A program made the translations under genes and the position numbers. From assembly GCF_032144095.1 (NCBI RefSeq), contig NZ_JAVSNJ010000003.1, forward strand, positions 1 through 64,000: a stretch of DNA of 64,000 nucleotides, given 5' to 3'. Below are positions 53,216 to 61,630 of the stretch, one piece after another. The notes below the pieces were generated by a model. The model saw only the letters and a list, made by a program, of their open reading frames with translations. It ran no database searches and was not told the DNA's origin. Numbering within the stretch: position 1 is the first letter of the stretch; the number at the start of each line of letters is the position of its first letter. This DNA is from Sphaerochaeta sp032144095. GTDB lineage: Bacteria > Spirochaetota > Spirochaetia > Sphaerochaetales > Sphaerochaetaceae.

Positions 53216-53368
53216 TCAGTCCTCGAGCTTGTCGAGGAGTTTTTCCTTCTTTTCCTTCCCCTCTGTCTTTACGACATAGGGAACCATCACGGCCCCGCAT
53301 CTGGGGCAAAGCTGGGGGAGGCTTCTCCCCTCGATCTTGTGCCCACATTTCTTGCATTTGATAGCCAT
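53216..53368 (-). CDS. Small zinc-ribbon phage protein
   Basis: This 50-residue protein has two Cys pairs, MAIKCKKCGHKI and LCPRCGAVMV, that form a rubredoxin-like zinc knuckle, and a lysine-rich tail. Its ATG overlaps the stop of the gene before it by one base. Com-like or Mom-translation-type zinc fingers have similar spacing, but no function is assigned. Confidence 0.75.
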   Translation of the reverse strand: MAIKCKKCGHKIEGRSLPQLCPRCGAVMVPYVVKTEGKEKKEKLLDKLED

Positions 53369-53823
53369 CAGGGCATCCTCCATGCCAGGACGTCAATATC
53401 GATGTCGGCCTCCACGAACAGGAAGAACAGCGTCCTGGAGCTGTCCCTCGCCTTTGCAAACGTCGCCTTCTTGACCTCTGCGATGTTCCCCCCGAAATGG
53501 GGATCATCGCGCAGGATCGAGTCGAGGACCGCCTGGTAGGAGCAGAGCCTTTGGTAGCCCTCATCAGGATCCTCACAGCGGAAGACCAATGCGATGTCCG
53601 TCTCCATCGTCTGGAAGAAGGGTCCGTCTGAACTCTCCCCGTCGCGGTCACTCTTGATCAGGAAGGCCGGGTGTGCGTGCAGCCCGCTTGCCACGTCGCG
53701 GTACCCGATGTCCCATTCCTCGATGGGGACCAGTCCCTGTTCGGCGATCCTGTCGGCAAGGGCTACCTTAAAATACTCCAGGATGCTTTTCAGCACCTCA
53801 TACGTATCGAACAATCCCGTCAC
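53368..53823 (-). CDS. Phage tail completion/terminator-like protein
   Basis: This 151-residue protein occupies the position of tail terminator proteins, between the HK97 gp10-like gene and the tail tube. The start YEVLKSILEYFKVALADRIAEQ and beta-rich rest (ETDIALVFRCEDPDEGYQ) fit the small alpha/beta fold of those proteins. It overlaps the preceding gene by 4 bp. The family is inferred from position. Confidence 0.6.
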   Translation of the reverse strand: MTGLFDTYEVLKSILEYFKVALADRIAEQGLVPIEEWDIGYRDVASGLHAHPAFLIKSDRDGESSDGPFFQTMETDIALVFRCEDPDEGYQRLCSYQAVLDSILRDDPHFGGNIAEVKKATFAKARDSSRTLFFLFVEADIDIDVLAWRMP

Positions 53824-54230
53824 AACACCTCCAGTTTCCGCTCCATCCTCTCAAGGTTCTTCTCCACAAGAGTCATGTACCGGCCCGTCGCCTCATATCC
53901 AGCCTTGCCCGGTCCCATGAACTCCCGTTTCGTCCCCGTCCACCGGTGCAGGTAGTTCAGGTGCCCCTTCACTCCCACCCCGAAGTCGACGTAATGCCCT
54001 GCAACCCCTTTGCTGGCGTTGTAGTGCCGCACGCTCCCTTCCGTCTCGCCGGTCCGTTTTCCCAGGGCCCTGCCGTTGAGGAAGGTCTCCCTGATATGGG
54101 ACGCCATGTCCTGGGCCACATCACCCATCGAGAAGTCCATGATTGCAGGAAGCGATCCCCCCAAGGCGGTGATCCGCTGCCCGATCTGCTTGTCGATGTC
54201 GATGCGCAAGGCATTGGCGGCTCTACTCAT
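53820..54230 (-). CDS. HK97 gp10-like head-tail joining protein
   Basis: This 136-residue protein has a long N-terminal helix and a C-terminal helix (TLVEKNLERMERKLEVL) framing a beta region with SVRHYNASKGVAGHYVDFG. The layout and gene order match HK97 gp10-type proteins. It overlaps neighbours by 4 bp on both sides. Confidence 0.65.
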   Translation of the reverse strand: MSRAANALRIDIDKQIGQRITALGGSLPAIMDFSMGDVAQDMASHIRETFLNGRALGKRTGETEGSVRHYNASKGVAGHYVDFGVGVKGHLNYLHRWTGTKREFMGPGKAGYEATGRYMTLVEKNLERMERKLEVL

Positions 54231-54802
54231 CTGACCAGGTTCCTGCGGTATGCGCGCAGCAGGAACTTGGCATAGTCGGTGGGGGCCACCGTCTCCAGCT
54301 GCTCCGTTCCCCCGTCTGCCATGGTCCTGCTTGTCACGCCCCCTGCCACCCCGGTCACCCGTCTTGCCATCATCTGGATGGTGTCGGCAACCGCAGCCTC
54401 GATATCTGCAGGGATGGCCTCATACCCAGCCATATACACAACCCTTATGCAGTCTTTCACATAGGGGGTCTGCATACCGTACAGTGTGACGATTCCCGTT
54501 TCCCCATCCACACGGTAGAGGGATGGGTCCAGGGACGATGCAAAGGCATGCAAGGCATCGACGGAAAGGCTGACGATCGAGGCCACCGGCTTCTCGTCCA
54601 GCATGAGGCGGTCGTGCCCGTTGCCGTCCTGGTATTCGGTGACCTGGCGCAGGTGGAGGTCGCGGCCGACAAAATGCAGGCATGCCAGGCTTGCAGCGGG
54701 GATCAGCCTCTCGTACATCGCCTCGGTCCTGGAACCGGGGGCGATGGTGAAGCCGTAGCCATCGCGAAGCCTATCAAGCGTGATCAGGTCAGCCGTATCC
54801 AT
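54227..54802 (-). CDS. Head-tail connector protein
   Basis: This 191-residue protein contains IRVVYMAGYEAIPADIEAAVADTIQMMARR, split here by position into the GY-x-x-IP motif and helix typical of gp6/gp15-type connectors that form the adaptor ring under the portal. It lies immediately after the capsid gene. Confidence 0.75.
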   Translation of the reverse strand: MDTADLITLDRLRDGYGFTIAPGSRTEAMYERLIPAASLACLHFVGRDLHLRQVTEYQDGNGHDRLMLDEKPVASIVSLSVDALHAFASSLDPSLYRVDGETGIVTLYGMQTPYVKDCIRVVYMAGYEAIPADIEAAVADTIQMMARRVTGVAGGVTSRTMADGGTEQLETVAPTDYAKFLLRAYRRNLVR

Positions 54803-54815
54803 AGTTCACTCCCTA

Positions 54816-55928
54816 TCAGGCCGCAGCCATCTTCAGGACCTTGAATGCATCGGCCCTGAGGACGTTTCCGTCCAGCCGTTCGGTACCCTTGATCCCCTTC
54901 TGGTCGGACTCCGCATACAGTTCGTTGAGCACGGTCAGCTTCATTCCCTGGCGGTCCACGATCTGGTAGTAGGAGAGGTTCGCGGCAATGACTGCACGTG
55001 CACCCGCTGCCATCTCGTCGACATCGTCGAGGGTGATGATCTCCTTGCCCTGGATGCTGGTCAGGTCGATCTGGGGCGGGAAGTAGTACTGCCCGTTGTC
55101 GTCCTTGAGCAGGCTGATCTCGGTCTTGGTTGCTGGGTTCATGATCAGAACGGCCCCAGTGGCGTAGTCTTTCATTGAGCCGACCAGGCGCTTGATCTCG
55201 TCCAGGGTGATTGCCGTTGCCGAGGCAGCCGTAATCGCGTTGGTACTGACCGCTGTCAGGATGCCGGTCATGTGCTTGTTCCCGCTTCCAGTACCCTTGA
55301 GGATCTCGGTATCTTCCTTTTTGGCGAAAGCCCTTGCGATGTTCTCTGTCAGCCAGGAGAGGGCGTCGATCGCGACGTCGGCAATGAATTCCTCGCTCAC
55401 CTTAACCAAGGCACCGAGCTTGTAGGCTGTGAAGTTCACCTGGTCCAGGCTTGCATCCTTCTCCGGATGCTTCTCCCCCTCACCGACGTACTCTGCAGTC
55501 ACCTGGTCCTTGTCGATGGCGATGGTGTAGTCCCCGCCCAGGGAGATACGTCTGCAGCGTCCCCGCAGCTTTCCGTAGGTCTCACGCTTCTTGATGATCT
55601 CGCTGGCTACGGTGGAAGGGATGATGCCGGTATAGGTTGTCCCCACCGCCACAGCATCCTGGATCTTCCTGACGAAGAGCTTCACCTCGTCGGTGAGCTT
55701 TTCCTTCGAGCCTTCGATGATGGTCCTAGCAGTCCCTTCCTCAAGCTTGTCGTCGAGCTCAATGCGCTCGGCTTCGGTGAGTGCGTATTCGGTGTCATGG
55801 ATGTCCTTGGCCTTGTCCTCGTAGGCCTTCACATCCTCTTCCTTGTACCCGTCGGTCATGGTCGCGAAAAGGGCCTTGCGTTCCTTTCTCAGTACGGCCA
55901 GTCTTTCCCTCAGTTCCTTTGCAGTCAT
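54816..55928 (-). CDS. Major capsid protein, HK97 fold
   Basis: This 370-residue precursor has an N-terminal coiled-coil delta domain (about residues 1-75), probably removed by the protease encoded just upstream. The HK97-type capsid domain follows: GTTYTGIIPSTVASEIIKKR, KLGALVKVSEEFIADVAID (E-loop/spine region), NIARAFAKKEDTEILKGTG and the P-domain end. RBS AGGAAGG. Confidence 0.92.
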   Translation of the reverse strand: MTAKELRERLAVLRKERKALFATMTDGYKEEDVKAYEDKAKDIHDTEYALTEAERIELDDKLEEGTARTIIEGSKEKLTDEVKLFVRKIQDAVAVGTTYTGIIPSTVASEIIKKRETYGKLRGRCRRISLGGDYTIAIDKDQVTAEYVGEGEKHPEKDASLDQVNFTAYKLGALVKVSEEFIADVAIDALSWLTENIARAFAKKEDTEILKGTGSGNKHMTGILTAVSTNAITAASATAITLDEIKRLVGSMKDYATGAVLIMNPATKTEISLLKDDNGQYYFPPQIDLTSIQGKEIITLDDVDEMAAGARAVIAANLSYYQIVDRQGMKLTVLNELYAESDQKGIKGTERLDGNVLRADAFKVLKMAAA

Positions 55929-55938
55929 GTTTCCTTCC

Positions 55939-56583
55939 TCAGTCGATTGCTTCGACTTGTTTCAATATTGCGATGCGCCGCTGTATCTCTTTTGGGGACA
56001 GTTCCCCATCAGACCCGGGAGGCATCCCGTCCGGGTCATGGCTGCTTGCGCTCTCATTCTTCATACCTTCTTCCGGTTCGGTCCCCGGGCCCGCATACGT
56101 ATCGTTGGCAGGGTCGGTAACGAAATCGAGGTACCGTACCAGTTCGTAGGTGGCGGCATTGACCACCCCGTCGTTGTCCGTCTCCCCATAGCCGACACTC
56201 GATACCCCGATGGGCACCCCTGCAGTGTGGATTGCCAGAAGCTTGTCGCTGTAGGCCTTGTCCACGAAGAAGATGTCCACCCAAAGCAGGCCGTCCTCGA
56301 TCCGCGGCTGTTTCGCCACTGCCACAGTGTTCCCATAGGCCTCACCCCACTCATGCCGGTGTGAGTCGTAGGCGATTGTAGCCCTGTTCTCGGCTATAAG
56401 GCGCTCGGCCAGCTCCTGGGTATAGACGCGCCCGTTGAGGTTGATCTTGCCGATGTTCCAGATCGGGGCGCTCCATGCGCTCACCGACCCGGACTGTTCT
56501 GCGAGCCTTTCATCACCCAGGCGCCTGATCGTTGATGCTGTTGCGTATTCGCGAAATAGCTTCAGGTCCTTGTTCCTTGACAT
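55939..56583 (-). CDS. Prohead maturation protease
   Basis: This 214-residue protease has the motifs of herpes-assemblin/T4 gp21-like prohead proteases: INLNGRVYTQELAERLI, a His in YDSHRHEWGEA, and the Ser region VPIGVSSVGYGE. The C-terminus is charged and disordered-looking and may serve as scaffold. It lies between portal and capsid. The ATG at 56583 is preceded by GGGAGA; an ATG at 56619 lies within the portal gene. Confidence 0.82.
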   Translation of the reverse strand: MSRNKDLKLFREYATASTIRRLGDERLAEQSGSVSAWSAPIWNIGKINLNGRVYTQELAERLIAENRATIAYDSHRHEWGEAYGNTVAVAKQPRIEDGLLWVDIFFVDKAYSDKLLAIHTAGVPIGVSSVGYGETDNDGVVNAATYELVRYLDFVTDPANDTYAGPGTEPEEGMKNESASSHDPDGMPPGSDGELSPKEIQRRIAILKQVEAID

Positions 56584-56588
56584 CCTTT

Positions 56589-58559
56589 CTATCTCCCTGG
56601 TGCCACCGAGCAGGAGCACCCTTCATGGAATGGAGGATGCTTCTTCGATTTGCTTATGTGCATGATGTTCCCCTCTCCGTCATCAACGTCCTCACCCTTG
56701 CTCAGCACATTGCCGTTGACCTCGACCACACGCCCGTCGAGCCTTTTGCAGAACTCGCAGGAATCAGCCGATGCGACCACGTGCATATAGGTCACACCCA
56801 AGGAGGCAAACAGGAAGACCGTCATTGCATTGGCCGACCGGTTCGTCTCTCCTTCCGCTTCACGGTTTGGTACCGTTGCGATCCATTCCTGGGTGGCGGT
56901 GGCAACGGTATCCCGCACCTGGTCGTCGGGGATCCCAGTGAGGGACTTCTCCAGGGCACCGCTCCTTGATGAGGCATGGCGGTCGCTGGCAGCATAGGCA
57001 TAGGTCTTCACGAACCGCTCGAAGGCGTCGGAATCGACGGGCGTCCCTGTCTTGACCTGTCTCTGTACGATGGGCTGGATCTTCATTGCGATGGCAGAAA
57101 AGGCTGAAACATACTGGTCCCCGAATTCCCTAGCTATCTTCTCGGTTGCTAGCATGAACTTATCCAGAAGCTCGGATGTAGGGATATTCAAGTCAAGCAG
57201 GGCCTGTAGCGCATCAATCTCGGCCTTCAGTTGCTTGCGTGCGAGTTTTTCGATGGTCTTGCGCTGCGATGCTGCCACATCTGATCGCTCGGCCATGTAT
57301 GCCAGGTCCTCGAGTTTTTTCATATCCTCGATCCGGGCTGCTTGGGTTCCACCATCCCTGGTTTCCTGGGTCATTGCCTTGTAGGTGTAGGGGTTGGTCG
57401 TCGCCGCGACTTTGCGCGGGACATAGTTCATCGGGACCATGTACAGGTCCCCGTAGTCAATGGGGTCCATGTCCTCGAGGCTGCGCACATCGTTGGCACT
57501 CATCCACCCGTCCATCAGGGCGTTGTGGTAATAGGCAGAGCGGGTGGTCGCGTCTCCGCGCATCAGGCCGTTGAGGTTGATCTTCACATACCGGGAATCA
57601 TCATGGGGGAAAAGGGATGCATTGAAGGCATCTTGCCAGGCTACCGAGCGGGGGAGGATGGCATACTGCACCAGGTCGATCCCGCGTTGCTCTGCATTGG
57701 CATAGGTTTCCTTCACCGATCCACCGGCGAAGGCCTCGGGTACACCGAAACGCCTTGCAACCTCGGCTACCGTCCATCTCTGGGCTTCCTGGAATTCGGC
57801 GCTCTTGCTGTCGATCTTCACCGGTTCATAGGTCGTGTTGTCGGGGATGACCGCTGTCTTGAATGAGTTGCCGCTTCCCCCAAACCCTGTCTGGAAGGAT
57901 GTGCGGATCTCATCCTTGGTCTCCTTGCTCGTATTGGCAGGGACCTTGACGATACCACCGAGCATGGTGCCACGTGAAAACCAGTTGGTCTGCATGGTCT
58001 TGGCAGCGTTCGAGACAGCGAGGTCCTGTTTGACGTAATCAAGAGGAGCCAAGGGCATGATGCCGTTGGTCGTGAGGTTCATCACCACCAGCATATCTTT
58101 TCGGCTGATGTATTCACCTGTTGTCGAATAGAGGTAGCAAAGTGAGCCGTCCTTGACCGTGGGCTGTACCAACGTAGGGGCTATGGGATAGAGGGCTATG
58201 GGCTTGCCGGTGGTGGACCGGCCTATCTTGGCATAGGCCACCCCGTAGAGCTCGAAGTTCAGGCTCATGGCGAAACGGAACGAGTAGGGGTTCATGTGGG
58301 GGCAGGGATGGCGCAGGAGGATTGCCTCGGCTGAAGCAGTGTCCGTCTTTCGTGACCCGTCACTGTTTCTATTGTAGGTGTGAATGGGAAGCGCCCCGAA
58401 GGTCCTGGCAAGGTTTACCAGGCAGATCCAGAAGGCACTGTTCTCCAGCGCCTTCTCGCGGTTGAAGGACATGAGGTCGGTCCAGTCCAGGCTCTTGCCC
58501 ACTGAGACGGATACCGCGTCCTTAATCTTGTTGAAATGAAACAGCTTTCCCAATCCCAT
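56589..58559 (-). CDS. Portal protein fused to a MuF-type head morphogenesis domain
   Basis: This 656-residue protein has an HK97-type portal in residues 1-about 400 (FNREKALENSAFWICLVNLA, RWTVAEVARRFGVPEAFAGG, WQDAFNASLFPHDDS) followed by a helical linker. The C-terminal 120 residues end SCEFCKRLDGRVVEV and HPPFHEGCSCSVAPG, the Cys/His pattern of SPP1 gp7/Mu F-type minor head proteins. In most phages these are two genes. No good ribosome site precedes the ATG at 58559; the neighbouring upstream DNA is the moron insertion. Confidence 0.88.
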   Translation of the reverse strand: MGLGKLFHFNKIKDAVSVSVGKSLDWTDLMSFNREKALENSAFWICLVNLARTFGALPIHTYNRNSDGSRKTDTASAEAILLRHPCPHMNPYSFRFAMSLNFELYGVAYAKIGRSTTGKPIALYPIAPTLVQPTVKDGSLCYLYSTTGEYISRKDMLVVMNLTTNGIMPLAPLDYVKQDLAVSNAAKTMQTNWFSRGTMLGGIVKVPANTSKETKDEIRTSFQTGFGGSGNSFKTAVIPDNTTYEPVKIDSKSAEFQEAQRWTVAEVARRFGVPEAFAGGSVKETYANAEQRGIDLVQYAILPRSVAWQDAFNASLFPHDDSRYVKINLNGLMRGDATTRSAYYHNALMDGWMSANDVRSLEDMDPIDYGDLYMVPMNYVPRKVAATTNPYTYKAMTQETRDGGTQAARIEDMKKLEDLAYMAERSDVAASQRKTIEKLARKQLKAEIDALQALLDLNIPTSELLDKFMLATEKIAREFGDQYVSAFSAIAMKIQPIVQRQVKTGTPVDSDAFERFVKTYAYAASDRHASSRSGALEKSLTGIPDDQVRDTVATATQEWIATVPNREAEGETNRSANAMTVFLFASLGVTYMHVVASADSCEFCKRLDGRVVEVNGNVLSKGEDVDDGEGNIMHISKSKKHPPFHEGCSCSVAPGR

Positions 58560-58665
58560 GATGTAAGCATAGAAAAAGTCCTGCTTTCATGCGATTGAAA
58601 CTAAACGGTATTTTTGGGTACACAGAATCTTTTTGGGAATATATGATCACCTGTGGAAATATTTG

Positions 58666-58695
58666 TTGACATAATTTTTTTTAGGTAACTATAAT
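58666..58695 (+). promoter_or_regulatory. Consensus sigma-70 promoter of the moron
   Basis: TTGACA (58666-58671), 18 bases, TATAAT (58690-58695), both hexamers perfect. It lies 25 bp before the start codon and points against the late operon. Confidence 0.9.
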
Positions 58696-58719
58696 TTCTT
58701 TAGGTAAAGGGGGATAAAG

Positions 58720-59433
58720 ATGTCATTTATAATTTCAGTATATGTCAATGGAGGTATTGTCTTAGCAAGTGATAGTAGGATTTCTTATAACGAAACAAAA
58801 ACTGACGGTAATTCAAAAACTGTTCTTGTTGGTGTCCATAATTCAGATACTATGGATAAAACTTTTATATGCCCTAACAATATCGGCATTTCAACTTGTG
58901 GAGATGCTTCAATAAAAGGAATACCCATTACTGGATATATCGAAGATTTCATCCGAACCAACATTACAGATCAAACTGATATTGATATTTTACCAAACCT
59001 TATTATCCTATATTTTCAAGGACTTGACCCGAATATTCGCGTGCATTTTCTGATTGCTGGATACAAAGATGAAGGTGGTAAATTGATACAAAAAATCTAT
59101 CAAGTCCATACCAATAATAAAATGATCCTTCCCATTGATACATCAAATCAAGGGGCAAAATGGGACGGTGAAACTACAGTGTTTTCAAAGATAGTTCAAC
59201 CTACTGCTATACTTAATGCGGATGGTACATATTCAAACCTTCCCTTCTTTGGAATACCTTTTAATTTGTTTACACTGCAGGATGCAATCAATTTTGCTAA
59301 ATACGCCGTTGACGTGACAATACAGACCATGCATTTCCAAAATATAAATGAAACGGTTGGAGGTCCGATAGATATTTTGGTTATAAAACCTGATGAGTCA
59401 TTCTGGATAACACATAAGAAACTACACATTTGA
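58720..59433 (+). CDS. Moron-encoded Ntn-hydrolase-like protein (proteasome/HslV-like)
   Basis: This 237-residue protein starts MSFIISVYVNGGIVLASDSR. If Met is removed, Ser1, Asp17 and Arg19 have the same spacing as Thr1, Asp17 and residue 19 of proteasome beta subunits and HslV, and VNGGIVLASDSR aligns without gaps to the first hairpin of that fold. A later TMDKTFICPNNIGISTCGDAS fits the strand with the catalytic Lys and the following Gly loop. The gene is much more AT-rich than the phage around it, has its own promoter, an AAGGGGG ribosome site and a terminator, and is transcribed against the late genes. Catalytic activity and target are unknown. Confidence 0.7.
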   Translation: MSFIISVYVNGGIVLASDSRISYNETKTDGNSKTVLVGVHNSDTMDKTFICPNNIGISTCGDASIKGIPITGYIEDFIRTNITDQTDIDILPNLIILYFQGLDPNIRVHFLIAGYKDEGGKLIQKIYQVHTNNKMILPIDTSNQGAKWDGETTVFSKIVQPTAILNADGTYSNLPFFGIPFNLFTLQDAINFAKYAVDVTIQTMHFQNINETVGGPIDILVIKPDESFWITHKKLHI

Positions 59434-59473
59434 GTAAAAACCAAGAAAGTCTTTTTTAAATACTTAAAACAAG

Positions 59474-59516
59474 AAACCTCTTTGCTTTTCACAAAAGAAT
59501 CCAAAGAGGTTTTATA
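59474..59516 (+). terminator. Terminator of the moron gene
   Basis: AAACCTCTTTG and CAAAGAGGTTT form an 11-bp stem; the 17-base loop itself contains CTTTT-cac-AAAAG. The stem is followed by TTTATAAA. It may work in both directions. Confidence 0.75.
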
Positions 59517-59566
59517 AAATTCTTATATTCTAATAAATAAGAGAAAAAGTGAATTAGTAAAATAGA

Positions 59567-59652
59567 GCGGAGAGTTGGGATTCGAACCCAAGACATTTAA
59601 CCCTTCTACATTTTAGTTCATCTCATTACTCTTGTGAGGTAACGCTCCCCGC
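59567..59652 (-). other. tRNA-like element or tRNA remnant
   Basis: On the minus strand the 86 bases start GCGGGGAG and end CTCTCCGC, an 8-bp acceptor-like stem with one G-U pair. Just before the 3' strand is a perfect T arm, TTGGG-TTCGAAT-CCCAA. A possible D-like stem (GTTAC/GTAAT) exists, but no anticodon stem can be drawn and no CCA follows. It overlaps the end of a small open frame. It is either a decayed class-II tRNA or a tRNA-like structure. Confidence 0.4.
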
Positions 59653-59704
59653 AAATGCCCAGTCCCGCCAAACAAGTACTTATAATAGCAATATTTTTCA
59701 TCAT
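59618..59704 (-). CDS. Possible 28-residue membrane peptide
   Basis: This short frame MMKNIAIISTCLAGLGICGE ends YLTRVMR and is preceded by GGAGGTAAG. The middle is hydrophobic. The frame is open upstream to 59833 but without a better start. It partly overlaps the tRNA-like element, so both cannot be taken at face value. Confidence 0.25.
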   Translation of the reverse strand: MMKNIAIISTCLAGLGICGERYLTRVMR

Positions 59705-59893
59705 CTTACCTCCATTAAATTCAAAATCAACCTTTTTCGAAACCACTTTTGAAGGTTCTTTCGAATGGTTTTCCAACCTTTTAGAGTAGGATGAGAATCG
59801 TAAAGCCACACAAGATAATAACGAAATCCCCAAAATGCCAATTGAAGGCTACTATACGTTAACAATATGCATCTCATTTTTTCTTTGTGTCAA

Positions 59894-61630
59894 TTAAAAA
59901 AACAAAAAATCTTCCTTTGCATTGATATTCTCCTGGCCTTCGTTATCAACTGCGGTATTATAGCTCATGATTGAGGCTATCACCCCGTCAATTCTGGTCT
60001 TCGATCGTTCCAACTTCGGCTTGACCAACTTTGTATTACCGTTCGAGTCTGTAGAGCTTTCCACGCAGTCCATCATCCATGTCTGGATAGGATTTCCTCC
60101 GCACGTAATCCTTCCAGTAAGATAGGCTTCTTTGTATTGGTCCACAGGAAGGAACATGTTCTTCATCCCCTGGCTGAATTTGGCCGCGATGTTCTCGAAC
60201 CAATCACCGACCTTGCTGGCGAACAGTTCCAGTTTCCAGGCATCGCAGGCAATGAGCCTGAGGTCATAGGTCCCCATGCAGCCCTGTATGAAATTGCCCA
60301 CATTTACATAATCAACGACAGGCCCAACCGGGGCCCGCATCAAGCCCTTGGCAACCCAATCCTGCAGGGGTTTTCTCAATTGCCTGGACAATGCCACCAC
60401 ATTGTCCCCAGGGACCCAGAACATGTAGAGCTGCTTCCATTTCTCCCCTTCGGTAATAGGCGGAAACGTGAGAACGAAAGCTGTGAAGTCACTGGTACTT
60501 GAGAGGTCGAGCCCTCCGTAACAGGTACGGCCCTTGAGTTCCTCTGTATCGAAGGGATCACAACAACGCTCGAGCCAGATGTCCATGTTCGCCCATCTTG
60601 TCGATCCCATGACCCACCGGTCCATGTTCTTGATCCTGAAGTCCACCAGGTCAGATTCAGTGAGTTTGCATTTATCGTAGCGGTCCTGGAGCATCCCTGT
60701 GTTGACCGAAACCCCCATGTTGGGGTTCGCCTTCTCCCAGGATACAGGGTCATCGTCCTTGTCCCCATCGTCAGGCTCGTAGATGCTGATCCAGTAGCGG
60801 TCGGAAGTCTCGGCCCCCATGAGGATCTGCTTGCACTTCTCATATTCCTGGTGACAGACACCCCCAAGCTCCACTCCAGCAGTGGTGATGATCAGCATCA
60901 ATGCCGTAGGGTCTGCGACACGCCCAGAGTCGATCGAGTTGTACAATTGTTTGTCCACGTGCTGGTGGTATTCGTCAAGGAGCAGGCCATGGGGGAGCTT
61001 TCCGTCCTTCGGGTTCGCACTGATTCCTTTCACGAAGGCCTTGGTACCGTTGAGATCCACCTGCTTGTTGTTCTTTGTATTGGAGACGACTACCTTGCCC
61101 TGGTACCAGCCCAGGGTGAGCATGCCACTTGCAGCCCCGAAGGATTCCTCGCACTGATCCATCGAGGATGCGGCTATATAGACACGTGCATCAGGATAGT
61201 CATCCCCGAATGCAAGGTAGTCTGCTATACCCCCACCTATGGTACTCTTGCCGTTTTTTCTTGCCACTTGCCAGTAGGCAGTGGTAAAGCGCCTCTGTCG
61301 TTTATCAATTTTTGATATCCAGCCGAAGAGGGTAGCAATGTCGAAAATCTGCCAGCCTTCGAGCAACAATGCCTTACCCTGACAGAGCCCTGTGGGGAAC
61401 TTGAGGTTTGCCTGCATCCAGCAGAGGGTCTTGTGGGCGGTGGCCCAATCGAAAACCCATTCCCAGTCGGTCCTTTCCAGATCCTTCAGATGGCGGTCTA
61501 CCTTCTGGCGTTCTGCAAGACCCGCATTCCTGGTTCCCGATACCACTGCATTGACATATCCTTCGAAAAGCTCTTTCTGCCGTGCCTCCAGCTTTTGCCT
61601 TAGGGCTAGGGTCAGCCGTTTCCCACTCAA
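59894..61630 (-). CDS. Terminase large subunit
   Basis: This 578-residue packaging motor has an ATPase domain with a Walker A-like motif in AYWQVARKNGKSTIGGG near residue 120, Walker B GLLLDEYHQH near 220 and coupling motif IITTAG. The C-terminal nuclease domain has GGLDLSSTSDFTAFVLTF with the metal-binding Asp residues, plus a late acidic pair. The start is a TTG at 61630 overlapping the small-subunit stop by 4 bp; no ATG fits better. Confidence 0.93.
   Translation of the reverse strand: MSGKRLTLALRQKLEARQKELFEGYVNAVVSGTRNAGLAERQKVDRHLKDLERTDWEWVFDWATAHKTLCWMQANLKFPTGLCQGKALLLEGWQIFDIATLFGWISKIDKRQRRFTTAYWQVARKNGKSTIGGGIADYLAFGDDYPDARVYIAASSMDQCEESFGAASGMLTLGWYQGKVVVSNTKNNKQVDLNGTKAFVKGISANPKDGKLPHGLLLDEYHQHVDKQLYNSIDSGRVADPTALMLIITTAGVELGGVCHQEYEKCKQILMGAETSDRYWISIYEPDDGDKDDDPVSWEKANPNMGVSVNTGMLQDRYDKCKLTESDLVDFRIKNMDRWVMGSTRWANMDIWLERCCDPFDTEELKGRTCYGGLDLSSTSDFTAFVLTFPPITEGEKWKQLYMFWVPGDNVVALSRQLRKPLQDWVAKGLMRAPVGPVVDYVNVGNFIQGCMGTYDLRLIACDAWKLELFASKVGDWFENIAAKFSQGMKNMFLPVDQYKEAYLTGRITCGGNPIQTWMMDCVESSTDSNGNTKLVKPKLERSKTRIDGVIASIMSYNTAVDNEGQENINAKEDFLFF

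Noticed and set aside
59196..59504. Minus-strand frame antisense to the moron gene
   Set aside because: It overlaps the coding part of the Ntn-hydrolase-like gene and its terminator. The plus-strand gene has a promoter, a ribosome site and a fold match.
59567..59652. A functional tRNA gene
   Set aside because: The T arm and acceptor stem are convincing, but no anticodon stem and loop can be drawn, so it is listed only as a tRNA-like element.
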